Below, piece after piece: positions 1-8,081 of a DNA stretch of 64,000 bases (within the stretch, counting starts at the first letter, position 1; the number at the start of each line of letters is the position of its first letter). The notes below the pieces were generated by a model, which was not told where the DNA came from, did not search any database, and saw only the letters and a program-made list of their open reading frames with translations. The DNA comes from Alcanivorax nanhaiticus (GTDB lineage: Bacteria; Pseudomonadota; Gammaproteobacteria; Pseudomonadales; Alcanivoracaceae): NCBI RefSeq assembly GCF_000756665.1, contig NZ_ARXV01000004.1:248001-312000 (forward strand). Direction: 5' to 3'. A program made the position numbers and the translations under genes.

Positions 1-863
1 ACCGCACGGTTACGCAGGGACGCTGTATCCATGTTGCCGCGATTGTTCGGGTTGTAGGCCGGCTGGTTGACCATGGCCAGCACCTCCCCGGTGCGAACAT
101 CCACCACCACAGCACTGCCACCTTTCGCCTTGTGCTGCTGTACCGCAGCCAACAGTTCACGGTAAGCCAGATACTGGAGACGCAGATCGATGCTCAGGGT
201 GACATCTTCGCCAGGTTCGGCGGGCTCCAGCACCTCGATATCCTGGATCACCCGCCCGAGCAAATCCCGTACCACCTTCTTGCGGCCACTGTGACCTTCC
301 AGTGCAGCATCCATGGCCAGCTCAGTACCTTCCTGGCCTTCATCGTCGATATTGGTAAAACCCACCACATGGCTGGACACTTCACCGGCCGGATAATAGC
401 GACGGTATTCGGTGAGGGAGTGGATGCCGGGCACATTCAGATCCAGCACTTTCTTTGCAGCCTCCGGTGCCAGCCCACGCTCCAGGTACACAAACTCGCG
501 ACTCTCGTGGCGACGAACCTTCTTGGCAAATTCCTTCTGGCTGATCACCGCATTGTTGCCCAGACGCTGCCAGGCATCCTGATGCGCCAGCGCTTCGCGA
601 GGATTGGCCCACAAGGTGACTACCGGCGTACTCACCGCCAGCGGACGGCCAGCGCGATCGCGAATCACTCCGCGATGAGCCGCCAGCGGCTCAACCCGCA
701 GATTACGAATATCCCCCTGATGAGCCAGAAAATCGTGCTGAACCACCTGCAGATCCACTGCCCGAACCACCAGCAGACAGGCACACACCGCCCAGAACCC
801 CAGCACAAAGCGCCAGCGTGTCCGGAGGTTAGGTTGCCGTGTCTTGCGGACCCGGTTCTTCAT
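1..863 (-). CDS. ftsI: Peptidoglycan transpeptidase FtsI (PBP3), N-terminal part, cut by window edge
   Basis: Only the first 287 codons lie in the window; the gene runs off the left edge, so the catalytic SxxK, SxN and KTG motifs cannot be seen. The visible part has a short basic cytoplasmic N-terminus, one membrane segment at about residues 18-38, and a PBP dimerisation domain with the typical start after the anchor (HRGVIRDRAGRPLAVS). FtsI is the division-specific class B transpeptidase that cross-links septal peptidoglycan. Its ATG overlaps the ftsL stop codon (ATGA), implying coupled translation, and the order mraZ-rsmH-ftsL-ftsI is the classic start of the dcw cluster. The identity is firm from context and N-terminal sequence; completeness cannot be judged. 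Confidence 0.93.
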   Translation of the reverse strand, partial: MKNRVRKTRQPNLRTRWRFVLGFWAVCACLLVVRAVDLQVVQHDFLAHQGDIRNLRVEPLAAHRGVIRDRAGRPLAVSTPVVTLWANPREALAHQDAWQRLGNNAVISQKEFAKKVRRHESREFVYLERGLAPEAAKKVLDLNVPGIHSLTEYRRYYPAGEVSSHVVGFTNIDDEGQEGTELAMDAALEGHSGRKKVVRDLLGRVIQDIEVLEPAEPGEDVTLSIDLRLQYLAYRELLAAVQQHKAKGGSAVVVDVRTGEVLAMVNQPAYNPNNRGNMDTASLRNRA

Positions 864-1126
864 GGTCGAATCAGTACTCGCTCATCGGTTTTCGGTAACT
901 TCATGCCCAACTTTTCTCGAGCCAGGCGCTCCACCCGGGCATAACTACCCCAGGTGCTATGCTCCAATAGCAACTGACTCCATTGGCTTTCCAGCCGGGT
1001 CTGTTGCTGCTGCAGTTTCTGGCTTTCGTCCGTCAGTCGACGGGCCTGATGGACGCTGTAACTGACCGCCAGAGCAGACAACGCAATCAACACCACCAGA
1101 GCACGAATTGCCCAAGGCGCGGTCAC
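860..1126 (-). CDS. ftsL: Cell division protein FtsL
   Basis: An 88-residue bitopic membrane protein: a short N-terminal tail, one membrane span at about residues 4-24, then a periplasmic helix rich in Gln, Leu and Arg that fits the FtsL coiled coil. FtsL pairs with FtsB and FtsQ and activates FtsW/FtsI at the septum. Sequence conservation in this family is low, so the call rests on size, topology and position between rsmH and ftsI. The start overlaps the end of rsmH by 4 bases and the stop overlaps the ftsI start, so all three are likely translated in a coupled way from the mraZ promoter. Confidence 0.93.
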   Translation of the reverse strand: MTAPWAIRALVVLIALSALAVSYSVHQARRLTDESQKLQQQQTRLESQWSQLLLEHSTWGSYARVERLAREKLGMKLPKTDERVLIRP

Positions 1127-2061
1127 GCCACTTTCTCCGCCACCCGCAACACCGCACTGCGCGAGCGGACATTCACCTTCAGTTCTGCCTTGCCAGCACG
1201 GATGGCCTTGCCAACCGGCTCCAGCCGCTGCGGCAACTCATCACCCAACGGCAAACCACCGCGCCCCTTCGGAGCCCGGCCGGAATGATCGCGAATGAAC
1301 AGCTTCACGATCCGGTCTTCCAAAGAATGGAAGCTGATAATGGCGAGACGCCCGCCGATGGCGAGCGTCTCCAGGGACTGTTCCAGCACTTTATTCAGCG
1401 CATCCAGCTCCCCGTTTATATGTATCCTCAACGCCTGAAAGCTGCGCGTGGCCGGATGCTTACCCGGCTCACTCCGCCCCAATACCGACTCGATCAGGTC
1501 AGCCAGCTGCAGGGTACGGGTTATCGGCTGTTCCTTGCGGGTCTCACAGATACGCTTGGCGATCCAGCGAGACTTGCGCTCCTCACCATAGCGATACAGC
1601 ACATCCGCAATCTCTTTTTCCTCTGCTCGAGCCAGCCAGTCAGCAGCACTCTCGCCAGAGGTAGGATCCATGCGCATATCTAGCGGGCCATCACGCAAGA
1701 AACTGAAGCCGCGCGCAGCATCATCCAACTGCGGGGATGACACCCCAAGATCCAGCAGCAGGCCATCAATGGGGCGCCCCTGCTCTGCCACCACATCCGG
1801 AAGACAATCAAAGCGACTGGCCTTGATATGGAAACGACGGTCTTCATCAGCCAACGCCTCCCCCTCGGCAATCGCCAGAGGGTCGCGATCAATACCGGTC
1901 AGTCGGCCATCGGCATCCAGCTTCGCCAGCAACGCACGGCTATGGCCACCTCGTCCGAAGGTGCCATCCACATAAAAGCCATCGCTACGGCTGAACCACA
2001 TTTCCAGTACCTCCTCCAGTAACACTGGCAGGTGCTCGTACTGCTTCCCTGTGTCAGTCAT
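1123..2061 (-). CDS. rsmH: 16S rRNA (cytosine1402-N4)-methyltransferase RsmH (MraW)
   Basis: 312 residues, the normal family length. RsmH uses S-adenosylmethionine to methylate N4 of C1402 in the decoding centre of 16S rRNA. The SAM-binding loop is visible near residues 31-41 (VDGTFGRGGHS), and the family segments LLDLGVSSPQLD and ISFHSLEDRIVK are present. RsmI, which adds the 2'-O-methyl group to the same nucleotide, is encoded 2.2 kb away at 4280-5110. The start codon overlaps the mraZ stop by one base (TGATG), so translation should be coupled. It belongs to the mraZ-rsmH-ftsL-ftsI operon. Confidence 0.98.
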   Translation of the reverse strand: MTDTGKQYEHLPVLLEEVLEMWFSRSDGFYVDGTFGRGGHSRALLAKLDADGRLTGIDRDPLAIAEGEALADEDRRFHIKASRFDCLPDVVAEQGRPIDGLLLDLGVSSPQLDDAARGFSFLRDGPLDMRMDPTSGESAADWLARAEEKEIADVLYRYGEERKSRWIAKRICETRKEQPITRTLQLADLIESVLGRSEPGKHPATRSFQALRIHINGELDALNKVLEQSLETLAIGGRLAIISFHSLEDRIVKLFIRDHSGRAPKGRGGLPLGDELPQRLEPVGKAIRAGKAELKVNVRSRSAVLRVAEKVA

Positions 2062-2501
2062 CAGAACGACAGCTCCTGCACGCTGTCCGGCAAGGCCTCC
2101 GGATCAAGGGTGCTGTCTTCCTCCGACCAGCTTTCTGCTGTCCAGATTTCAAAGCGGTGCATTTGACCGATCAGCATGGCCTGCTTTTCCAGTCCGATAG
2201 CGGTGCGCAACTCCGGCGGCACCAGCAAGCGGCCATTACTGTCCATCTCAATCTCAACGGCTTGCCCCAGGAAGCGGCGCTTGAGCTGCCGAACCTGCGC
2301 ATTGGAGTCTCGCTGCGCAGAAAGCTTGCGAGCGGTATCCATAAATTCATCGCGTGGGTAGAGCGCCAGACACTCATCAAAGGGGTGACGAGTAAGCACA
2401 AGCTGGCCGCCGCAAGCTTCGATCAACGAAGCGCGGTACCGGGTCGGCATGGTCAGCCGCCCTTTGGCATCCAGATTGAGTGATGTGCTCCCAGTAAACA
2501 C
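2061..2501 (-). CDS. mraZ: Transcriptional regulator MraZ
   Basis: 146 residues with two SpoVT/AbrB-like half-domains. Each carries the DxxxR signature: DAKGR at 11-15 and DSNGR at 87-91. MraZ forms a ring-shaped oligomer that binds TGGGN direct repeats spaced by 10 bp upstream of its own gene and controls the dcw cluster. Such repeats are present about 80-105 bp upstream (see 2581-2605), so autoregulation is well supported here. It is the first gene of the operon and is preceded by a sigma-70-type promoter. Confidence 0.97.
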   Translation of the reverse strand: MFTGSTSLNLDAKGRLTMPTRYRASLIEACGGQLVLTRHPFDECLALYPRDEFMDTARKLSAQRDSNAQVRQLKRRFLGQAVEIEMDSNGRLLVPPELRTAIGLEKQAMLIGQMHRFEIWTAESWSEEDSTLDPEALPDSVQELSF

Positions 2502-2580
2502 TGGCCGTCCTCGGTCTCTTGGTTATGCGGTTCCTTCCAGCAGGCTTTGGCCCACTTTGCGACACCTGCCGCTCGAAATT

Positions 2581-2605
2581 TCCCACTTTTTCCCACTTTT
2601 CACCA
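2581..2605 (-). promoter_or_regulatory. MraZ operator: three 10-bp-spaced TGGGN boxes
   Basis: Read on the minus strand, the boxes are TGGTG (2601-2605), TGGGA (2591-2595) and TGGGA (2581-2585), each separated by five A/G-rich bases, giving exact 10-bp periodicity. A fourth TGGGC lies at 2550-2554, out of phase. This matches the known MraZ binding region in arrangement and position, just downstream of the promoter -10 box. The binding assignment is by analogy. Confidence 0.85.
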
Positions 2606-2614
2606 CATTGAGAC

Positions 2615-2644
2615 ACTCTAGGGCCACAGCAAAGCCCAAGTCAA
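2615..2644 (-). promoter_or_regulatory. Sigma-70 promoter of the mraZ/dcw operon
   Basis: On the minus strand a TTGACT -35 (2639-2644) is followed after 18 bp by TAGAGT (2615-2620) as -10. The predicted start near 2608 places the MraZ boxes in the initially transcribed region, which fits repression by MraZ. The rest of 2640-2850 is AT-rich and holds nothing else that I recognise apart from a short CACTTTAAGTG palindrome near 2793. Confidence 0.7.
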
Positions 2645-2850
2645 GCAAAGGACGCTATGCAAACGTAAAAGAATTTCTAAAAAAATCAGTCTGTTAGCGC
2701 CGGCAAGCGGCGAAATCCATGATATGGGAAGGCGATCAACGGAGGGAGTTTCGAGATGAATCAGAGTGCTGGGGCACGCTAATGAGAAAGCACTTTAAGT
2801 GTTAGACAAATTAGTTATTACTAACCGTCACGCTTATTACAAATAACAAA

Positions 2851-3633
2851 TTAGGAGGCTGGGATACGGAAATCCGCCTCTGTCATAAGATCCACACCAC
2901 ATTCCAGGCCTGCAAACCAATCAAGAAAACGACCAACCTGCTCCCCACTGAAATAACCGCCATGCTGGGGCACAATCATGGCGGGGCCGAGCTTGCGAAC
3001 CATCCCCGCCCACAACCGGCAGGCCCGGTTGCTGGCCATATATCGACGATGAAAGCCGGCCATGCTTTTGACATGCTCAGCAAAATCCGTCACATCACCC
3101 TCTTCACCACCCAGGGAAGCCCCCACGTCGCCGGAAAACAGGATCCGGCTGACCGGGTCGTAAAAGCTGAAGTTCCCCACCGAATGCAGAAAGTGGGCAG
3201 GCAGCACCCACAGGCTGTCATTACCAAAGGGCAGCACCGCCCCCTGATCTCCCACCCCGTGAATCCGGGCCTGCAATTGCTCACCCATGCGACTGATCTC
3301 ATAGCTGGAAGCCAAATGCGGCAAAAATCGCGACCATAGCCGACTGACCACTACCTGGCAGGGGGTATGCATCAGCCAGCGTGGCAGAGAGGCAATGATG
3401 TCCGGGTCCTGATGGGAAGCGAGGATGTATTCCAGGTTTTCCAGCTTGATCAGCCGACTAAGGGCAATATTGAGCGGGGTAAAAGTCAAATCCCCACCGG
3501 GATCGATCAGCGCCGCACGCTCACCGTGGCGAATGCAGAACTGGTTGGCTTGCACCCCTTCACCGCTGACCAGATCCGCAAAGCGCAGCACCTCATGATC
3601 ATCACGGCTATAAAGGATATCGATCTGTGACAT
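2851..3633 (-). CDS. Di-iron metallo-beta-lactamase-fold protein, flavodiiron (ODP)-like
   Basis: 260 residues, a stand-alone metallo-beta-lactamase domain resembling the di-iron domain of flavodiiron O2/NO reductases, with no flavodoxin domain. Metal ligands can be aligned: H74-x-D76-x-D78 (SHQDPDI, where flavodiiron proteins usually have HxExD), a His in HFLH (147/150), D169 in SGDVG and H224 in PQHGG. These suggest a di-iron site with one Glu-to-Asp change. The gene stands alone between mraZ and rnpB, and its upstream region carries a perfect FNR/Anr box, which suggests induction at low oxygen. A role in O2 or NO handling or redox sensing is inference; a hydrolase function is the alternative. 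The gene ends at the AT-rich intergenic region before mraZ. Confidence 0.8.
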   Translation of the reverse strand: MSQIDILYSRDDHEVLRFADLVSGEGVQANQFCIRHGERAALIDPGGDLTFTPLNIALSRLIKLENLEYILASHQDPDIIASLPRWLMHTPCQVVVSRLWSRFLPHLASSYEISRMGEQLQARIHGVGDQGAVLPFGNDSLWVLPAHFLHSVGNFSFYDPVSRILFSGDVGASLGGEEGDVTDFAEHVKSMAGFHRRYMASNRACRLWAGMVRKLGPAMIVPQHGGYFSGEQVGRFLDWFAGLECGVDLMTEADFRIPAS

Positions 3634-3679
3634 GAGAGCACTCTCCGCGATTCAGGGTAACCCCTTCTTGGGGGAGTGC

Positions 3680-3720
3680 AGTCTAGTCATATTTTCTGAT
3701 GGCATCTTGATTCGCATCAA
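3680..3720 (-). promoter_or_regulatory. FNR/Anr box and promoter of the di-iron protein gene
   Basis: A perfect TTGAT-N4-ATCAA palindrome lies at 3707-3720. On the minus strand TAGACT at 3680-3685 serves as a -10, which puts the predicted start near 3672-3673 and the palindrome centre at about -41, the class II FNR activation position. An alternative -10, TATGAC, lies at 3686-3691. The box lies 74 bp upstream of the start codon at 3633 and just downstream of the 3' end of rnpB, so it belongs to the di-iron gene. Confidence 0.75.
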
Positions 3721-3733
3721 GACGACCGCGAAT

Positions 3734-4115
3734 AGGCGGACCGGTCGATAAGCCGGGTTCTGTCGTGGACAGTCATTCATCTGGGGCTAACGTCGCCATC
3801 AGCCTCTAGCAACCTACCCGGATCCAGCGCGGGCCACGCCATAGGATCCCTATTTGGTCTTGCTCCGGGTGGGGTTTACCCTGCCACCGCTGTTACCAGC
3901 GGCGCGGTGCGCTCTTACCGCACCTTTTCACCCTTACCTGAACCCTCCGAAGAAGGAACCGGCGGTATTTTCTCTGTGGCACTAGCCGTAACCCCACCGT
4001 CACCAGTGAGGCCCCCAGGCGTTACCTGGCACCCTACCCTTTGGAGCCCGGACTTTCCTCCAGCAGGCCCTTCAGGGAAAAGCACTGCCAGCGACTGTCT
4101 GACCGGTCCGGGGGC
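3734..4115 (-). ncRNA. rnpB: RNase P RNA, bacterial class A
   Basis: The catalytic RNA of RNase P, which matures tRNA 5' ends. On the minus strand the 5' end has the P1 strand GGACCGGTC, then CAGACAGTCGC and the conserved GAGGAAAGTCCGGGCTCC block. The conserved ACAGAAACC-like segment appears as GACAGAACCCGGCTTAT near the 3' end, followed by the P1 partner GACCGGTCC. Length is about 380 nt, normal for class A. The ends are set by P1 pairing, accurate to a few bases. It lies between rsmI and the di-iron gene, in the same orientation as rsmI. Confidence 0.96.
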
Positions 4116-4116
4116 G

Positions 4117-4145
4117 AGTTTAATCAGTTAACAGTGAACAGTGAA
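4117..4145 (-). promoter_or_regulatory. Putative rnpB promoter overlapping a repeat arm
   Basis: On the minus strand TTCACT (4140-4145) and TAAACT (4117-4122) are separated by exactly 17 bp, each matching 4 of 6 consensus bases, with a start predicted at the rnpB 5' end. The -35 box is one of the heptamers of the inverted-repeat arm at 4126-4148. The placement fits well but the match is moderate. Confidence 0.5.
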
Positions 4146-4278
4146 CAGTTAATAGCGGCGCAAGCCAGGTTTTCTCCTACAGAAACGCATGAGGCCGCGC
4201 CCAATCGCCGGACGAGGCCTCATCCATTCGAGAACAGAGCACACTCGCCCGCGCACTGTTCACTATTCACTGTTAACT
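4126..4278. repeat. Dispersed inverted repeat, family A, copy 1
   Basis: Left arm 4126-4148 and right arm 4256-4278 are inverted copies of 23 bp with one mismatch. Each arm is made of head-to-tail heptamers (AGTTAAC, AGTGAAT or AGTGAAC) plus AG. The core of about 107 bp is GC-rich and differs from the cores of the other three copies (36564, 40339, 54329). The element fills the whole rsmI-rnpB gap: one arm ends 2 bp from the rsmI stop codon, the other about 10 bp from rnpB. Confidence 0.85.
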
Positions 4279-4279
4279 T

Positions 4280-5110
4280 CTAGCCGTTCATTGCCTCTAA
4301 CAGCGCATAAACCTCCTGCCGTTTCATGCCCGTATGCGCGGCCAGGATCTTGGCGGCGCGGGAGGCAGGGAGTTCGGCCAGCAGCAGTTTGGCCAGGGCC
4401 TGATCCCTGTCGCTCCAGCCAGCGGCTTGCTCTGCAGGTGAAAGAATCAATACCAACTCACCACGCTGCTGGTTGCTGTCGCTAGCCACCCAATCACACA
4501 GTTCCGCCACCGAGCCACGGCGAATGGTTTCAAACTGCTTGGTCAGCTCACGGCACAGGGTAATTTCTCGCTCCGACGAAACCTCGTCACGCAACGCCTC
4601 CAGAAACGACAACACCCGATGTGGTGCTTCATAGATGATGCTGGTGATGTCAGAAGTAGCTAGCCGCTCGATGGCCTGCTGCCGCGGCGCCCCTTTTGAC
4701 GGAATAAAACCCTCGAAGACAAAACGATCCGATGGCTGCCCCGCTGCCGCCAGTGCAGCCAGCAAGGCCGACGCCCCCGGCACCGGCACCACCTGAATGC
4801 CGGCATCCTGACAGGCACGCACCAGTCGATAGCCCGGATCACTCACCAATGGCGTACCGGCATCGCTGATCAGCGCACCTTTTTCACCATTTTTCATTCG
4901 CTCAACCAGTTCTGCACTGCGCACATTTTCATTGTGATCATGACAACTGATCATGCGTTTGCGCAGCCCCAACTGATCCAGCAAACGCTGGCTATGCCGC
5001 GTATCCTCTGCCGCCACCCAATCTACCGCTTCCAACACCGAAACAGCGCGACGGGAAATATCATCCAGATTCCCGATAGGTGTGCTCACTACATACAAGA
5101 CAGAGTTCAT
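4280..5110 (-). CDS. rsmI: 16S rRNA (cytidine1402-2'-O)-methyltransferase RsmI
   Basis: 276 residues of the tetrapyrrole-methylase fold. RsmI uses SAM to add a 2'-O-methyl group to C1402 of 16S rRNA, the same base modified by RsmH encoded at 1123-2061. Family signatures are visible: TPIGNLDDIS at 10-19, AEDTRHS at 34-40 and the SAM-site segment SDAGTPLVSDPG at 82-93. It is divergent from lpoA with a 92-bp gap, the arrangement also known from E. coli and Pseudomonas. A family A repeat lies directly after its stop codon. Confidence 0.98.
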   Translation of the reverse strand: MNSVLYVVSTPIGNLDDISRRAVSVLEAVDWVAAEDTRHSQRLLDQLGLRKRMISCHDHNENVRSAELVERMKNGEKGALISDAGTPLVSDPGYRLVRACQDAGIQVVPVPGASALLAALAAAGQPSDRFVFEGFIPSKGAPRQQAIERLATSDITSIIYEAPHRVLSFLEALRDEVSSEREITLCRELTKQFETIRRGSVAELCDWVASDSNQQRGELVLILSPAEQAAGWSDRDQALAKLLLAELPASRAAKILAAHTGMKRQEVYALLEAMNG

Positions 5111-5139
5111 AATTGTCGAACTTCCTTATGGCTGGCCGC

Positions 5140-5168
5140 TGGAGACCCTACTACGAAGCGCCTACAAT
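5140..5168 (+). promoter_or_regulatory. Likely lpoA promoter
   Basis: TGGAGA (5140-5145) and TACAAT (5163-5168) are separated by 17 bp in the 92-bp gap between divergent rsmI and lpoA. Four of six and five of six consensus matches. The predicted start lies about 28 bp before the lpoA ATG. Confidence 0.5.
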
Positions 5169-5202
5169 AGTCGCTCCATTCTGGTAATACGAACCCCGCG
5201 CC

Positions 5203-7092
5203 ATGGATTTTAAAAAGGCATACTGGATTGCACTGGCCGCTACCTTTGCGCTAGCCAGCTGCAGCACCACCCCGACCAGCACCAGCCAACCTGCCACCCT
5301 GCCCGCTGAACAGTCTGCAGGCATGGCAGCCGCCCCCGAGTCGCTCTCCGCCGCCCGCTCACAACTGGCGGCACAAATGCAGAGCGAGCAGCGTATCGAA
5401 ACAACACTGAGCTGGGCGAATGAATATCTGCAACAGCAACGCCCGGAAGATGCCGAACAGTTACTGGGCGATCTCAATCCGGACACTCTGTCCACCGAAA
5501 CCCGTTTTCAGTGGATTCTGTTAAGTGGTCGCGCAGCGCTGAGCCAACAGAACGCCACTCCCGCCGTTGAACTGCTGGCAAAATATCAGGACGAAATTCT
5601 CCAGTACCCGGTGGAACAACAAGCACAACTGGATTTACTCCGCGCCGACGCCCTGGCCATGGAAGGAAAGCTTCTTGATAGCCTGCAACAACGCGTAGCC
5701 GCGCACCCCCTGCTCAATGATCAGGATCAGGACTACAACCACGGCATGATCTGGCAATTGCTGATGCAATTGTCTCCCCAGGAACTCGCCAACGCCACCC
5801 AATCCAGCGGCGGAGACTTGCTGGGCTGGCTCAGCCTTGCCCAGCTCTATCGCGACCCCATCGCAGACCTGGATGCCCAGGTTGCCCGACTGGACCAGTG
5901 GAGCGCGAAATGGCGCACCCACCCCGCCATATCCGATGTGCCAGCCATGCTGGATGCACTCAAGGAAGCGGCCAGCAATCGCCCAAGTCAGGTTGCCATC
6001 CTGCTGCCCACCAGCGGCCCCCTGCAGAATGTTGGCAAAACGCTGCAGGAAGGCATCATGACCGCACATTACCAACAGAAACAGAACAGCTTGGCGCCAA
6101 CACTGCGGTTCTATGATTCCGGTCCGGACAATATCCTTGCGGTATATCAGCAGGCCATTAATGACGGGGCCGATTTTGTTCTTGGCCCTCTGTCCAAGGA
6201 GAAGGCAGCAGCCATTGCTGCACAGGGAACCTTGCCCGCCACCACCCTTGCGCTCAACTACATTGAAAGCGAACAGGTACCGGAAAACTTTTTCCAGTTT
6301 GGCCTGGCCCCGGAAGACGAAGCACGCCAGATTGCCCAACAGGGAGCCCGTGAGGGTAGCACCCAGGCTGGCATCCTTTACCCCAAAGGGGATTGGGGCG
6401 AGCGGGTTGCTCAGGCATTTGCTGATGAATGGCAAAACCTGCACGGCACCGTGACCGTGAGCCGGGCCTACCAGGAAGGTCCTGAAATTGGAGAAATCGT
6501 TGAAGAGCTACTTCTGGTTGCGCAAAGTGAAGCGCGCGGCAAGGAAGTCAGCCGTTTCACCAATCTGGACATGGATATCCAACCTCGCCGCCGCCAGGAC
6601 ATGGATTTCCTTGTCCTGATAGCCAACCCCAATCAAGGCCGCCAGGTCAAACCGGCCCTGAATTTCCATTACGCCAAAGACTTGCCGGTGTACTCCACAT
6701 CCCTGATCTACAGCGGCGAGAGCAATCCGCGACGGGATCAGGATCTTAACGGTATTCGCTTTGTGGACATGCCCTGGATTATTGGCGATCAGAACAGCGA
6801 CTTGCACAAGGTCGCCGCAGAGCAGTGGCCGGATGGCCATGGTCGCTACGAGCGACTCTATGCCATGGGCATCGATGCCTACCGCCTGCAAAGCCGCCTG
6901 TATCTGCTAAACACCTTGCCCTCCAGCGAACTGCCAGGAGCAACCGGCAGGCTGCAGATGCGCGACCAACAAGTGGTACGCAAGCTCGACTGGGCTATTT
7001 TCATGCGTGGCGAGGCTCGAAGCCTACCGCAAGTGACCAACCCCGCCAACAGCCTGCCCGTGCGCAGCAATGCCGTTTCTGCCGCGCCGTAA
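5203..7092 (+). CDS. lpoA: Penicillin-binding protein activator LpoA, outer-membrane lipoprotein
   Basis: 629 residues. A signal peptide ends in the lipobox LASC with the lipidated Cys at residue 20 and Ser at +2, which predicts sorting to the outer membrane. The N-terminal third is helical and TPR-like; the rest (about 250-590) resembles a periplasmic-binding-protein fold, as in E. coli LpoA, which reaches across the periplasm to stimulate the peptidoglycan synthase PBP1A. The gene heads lpoA-yraN-gmhA-dolP, matching the E. coli order lpoA-yraN-diaA-dolP. Its last 23 bases overlap yraN. A C-terminal tail rich in Ala, Ser and Pro is presumably disordered. Confidence 0.93.
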   Translation: MDFKKAYWIALAATFALASCSTTPTSTSQPATLPAEQSAGMAAAPESLSAARSQLAAQMQSEQRIETTLSWANEYLQQQRPEDAEQLLGDLNPDTLSTETRFQWILLSGRAALSQQNATPAVELLAKYQDEILQYPVEQQAQLDLLRADALAMEGKLLDSLQQRVAAHPLLNDQDQDYNHGMIWQLLMQLSPQELANATQSSGGDLLGWLSLAQLYRDPIADLDAQVARLDQWSAKWRTHPAISDVPAMLDALKEAASNRPSQVAILLPTSGPLQNVGKTLQEGIMTAHYQQKQNSLAPTLRFYDSGPDNILAVYQQAINDGADFVLGPLSKEKAAAIAAQGTLPATTLALNYIESEQVPENFFQFGLAPEDEARQIAQQGAREGSTQAGILYPKGDWGERVAQAFADEWQNLHGTVTVSRAYQEGPEIGEIVEELLLVAQSEARGKEVSRFTNLDMDIQPRRRQDMDFLVLIANPNQGRQVKPALNFHYAKDLPVYSTSLIYSGESNPRRDQDLNGIRFVDMPWIIGDQNSDLHKVAAEQWPDGHGRYERLYAMGIDAYRLQSRLYLLNTLPSSELPGATGRLQMRDQQVVRKLDWAIFMRGEARSLPQVTNPANSLPVRSNAVSAAP

Positions 7093-7447
7093 GTCGCGCG
7101 GCGACCAGGCCGAAGCCGACGCCGAGCAATGGCTTGGCGAAAAGGGACTGCGTCTGGTCACCCGCAACTATCGCTGTCGCCAGGGAGAAATTGATCTGGT
7201 GATGCTGGATCATGACTGCCTCACATTTATTGAGGTGCGCTGGCGCCAGCATCAAAGCCATGGCGGTGCGCTGGCATCAGTGGATTACCACAAACAACAA
7301 CGGCTGATACAGGCAGCCAGGCACTTTCTGGCCAACCACCCCGCACATCAACAGCGTCCCTGTCGCTTTGATGTCATCGGCCTGGAACCAGACAACAACC
7401 ATTCTGTCAGTTATCAATGGATTCAAAATGCGTTCTACAGCGAATAA
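7070..7447 (+). CDS. yraN: UPF0102 family nuclease-fold protein YraN
   Basis: 125 residues with the YraN pattern of a PD-(D/E)xK nuclease fold: a conserved GDQAEADAEQWL helix, then GEIDL (39-43) and FIEVR (53-57), which supply the acidic residues and a basic residue in place of the usual Lys. The cellular role is not settled in the literature; a link to DNA recombination or processing is inferred from the fold. The start lies inside the lpoA 3' end (overlap of 23 bases), so it is probably translated by coupling. The neighbour context is the conserved lpoA-yraN-gmhA block. Confidence 0.92.
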   Translation: MPFLPRRKSRGDQAEADAEQWLGEKGLRLVTRNYRCRQGEIDLVMLDHDCLTFIEVRWRQHQSHGGALASVDYHKQQRLIQAARHFLANHPAHQQRPCRFDVIGLEPDNNHSVSYQWIQNAFYSE

Positions 7448-7454
7448 GCTGTAG

Positions 7455-8075
<621 letters not shown>

Positions 8076-8081
8076 GCCGAC

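Noticed and set aside
2755..2781. Eight-codon frame with a good ribosome site (GGAGGG) between the di-iron gene and mraZ
   Set aside because: Too short and without a following gene in the same direction; no attenuator structure.
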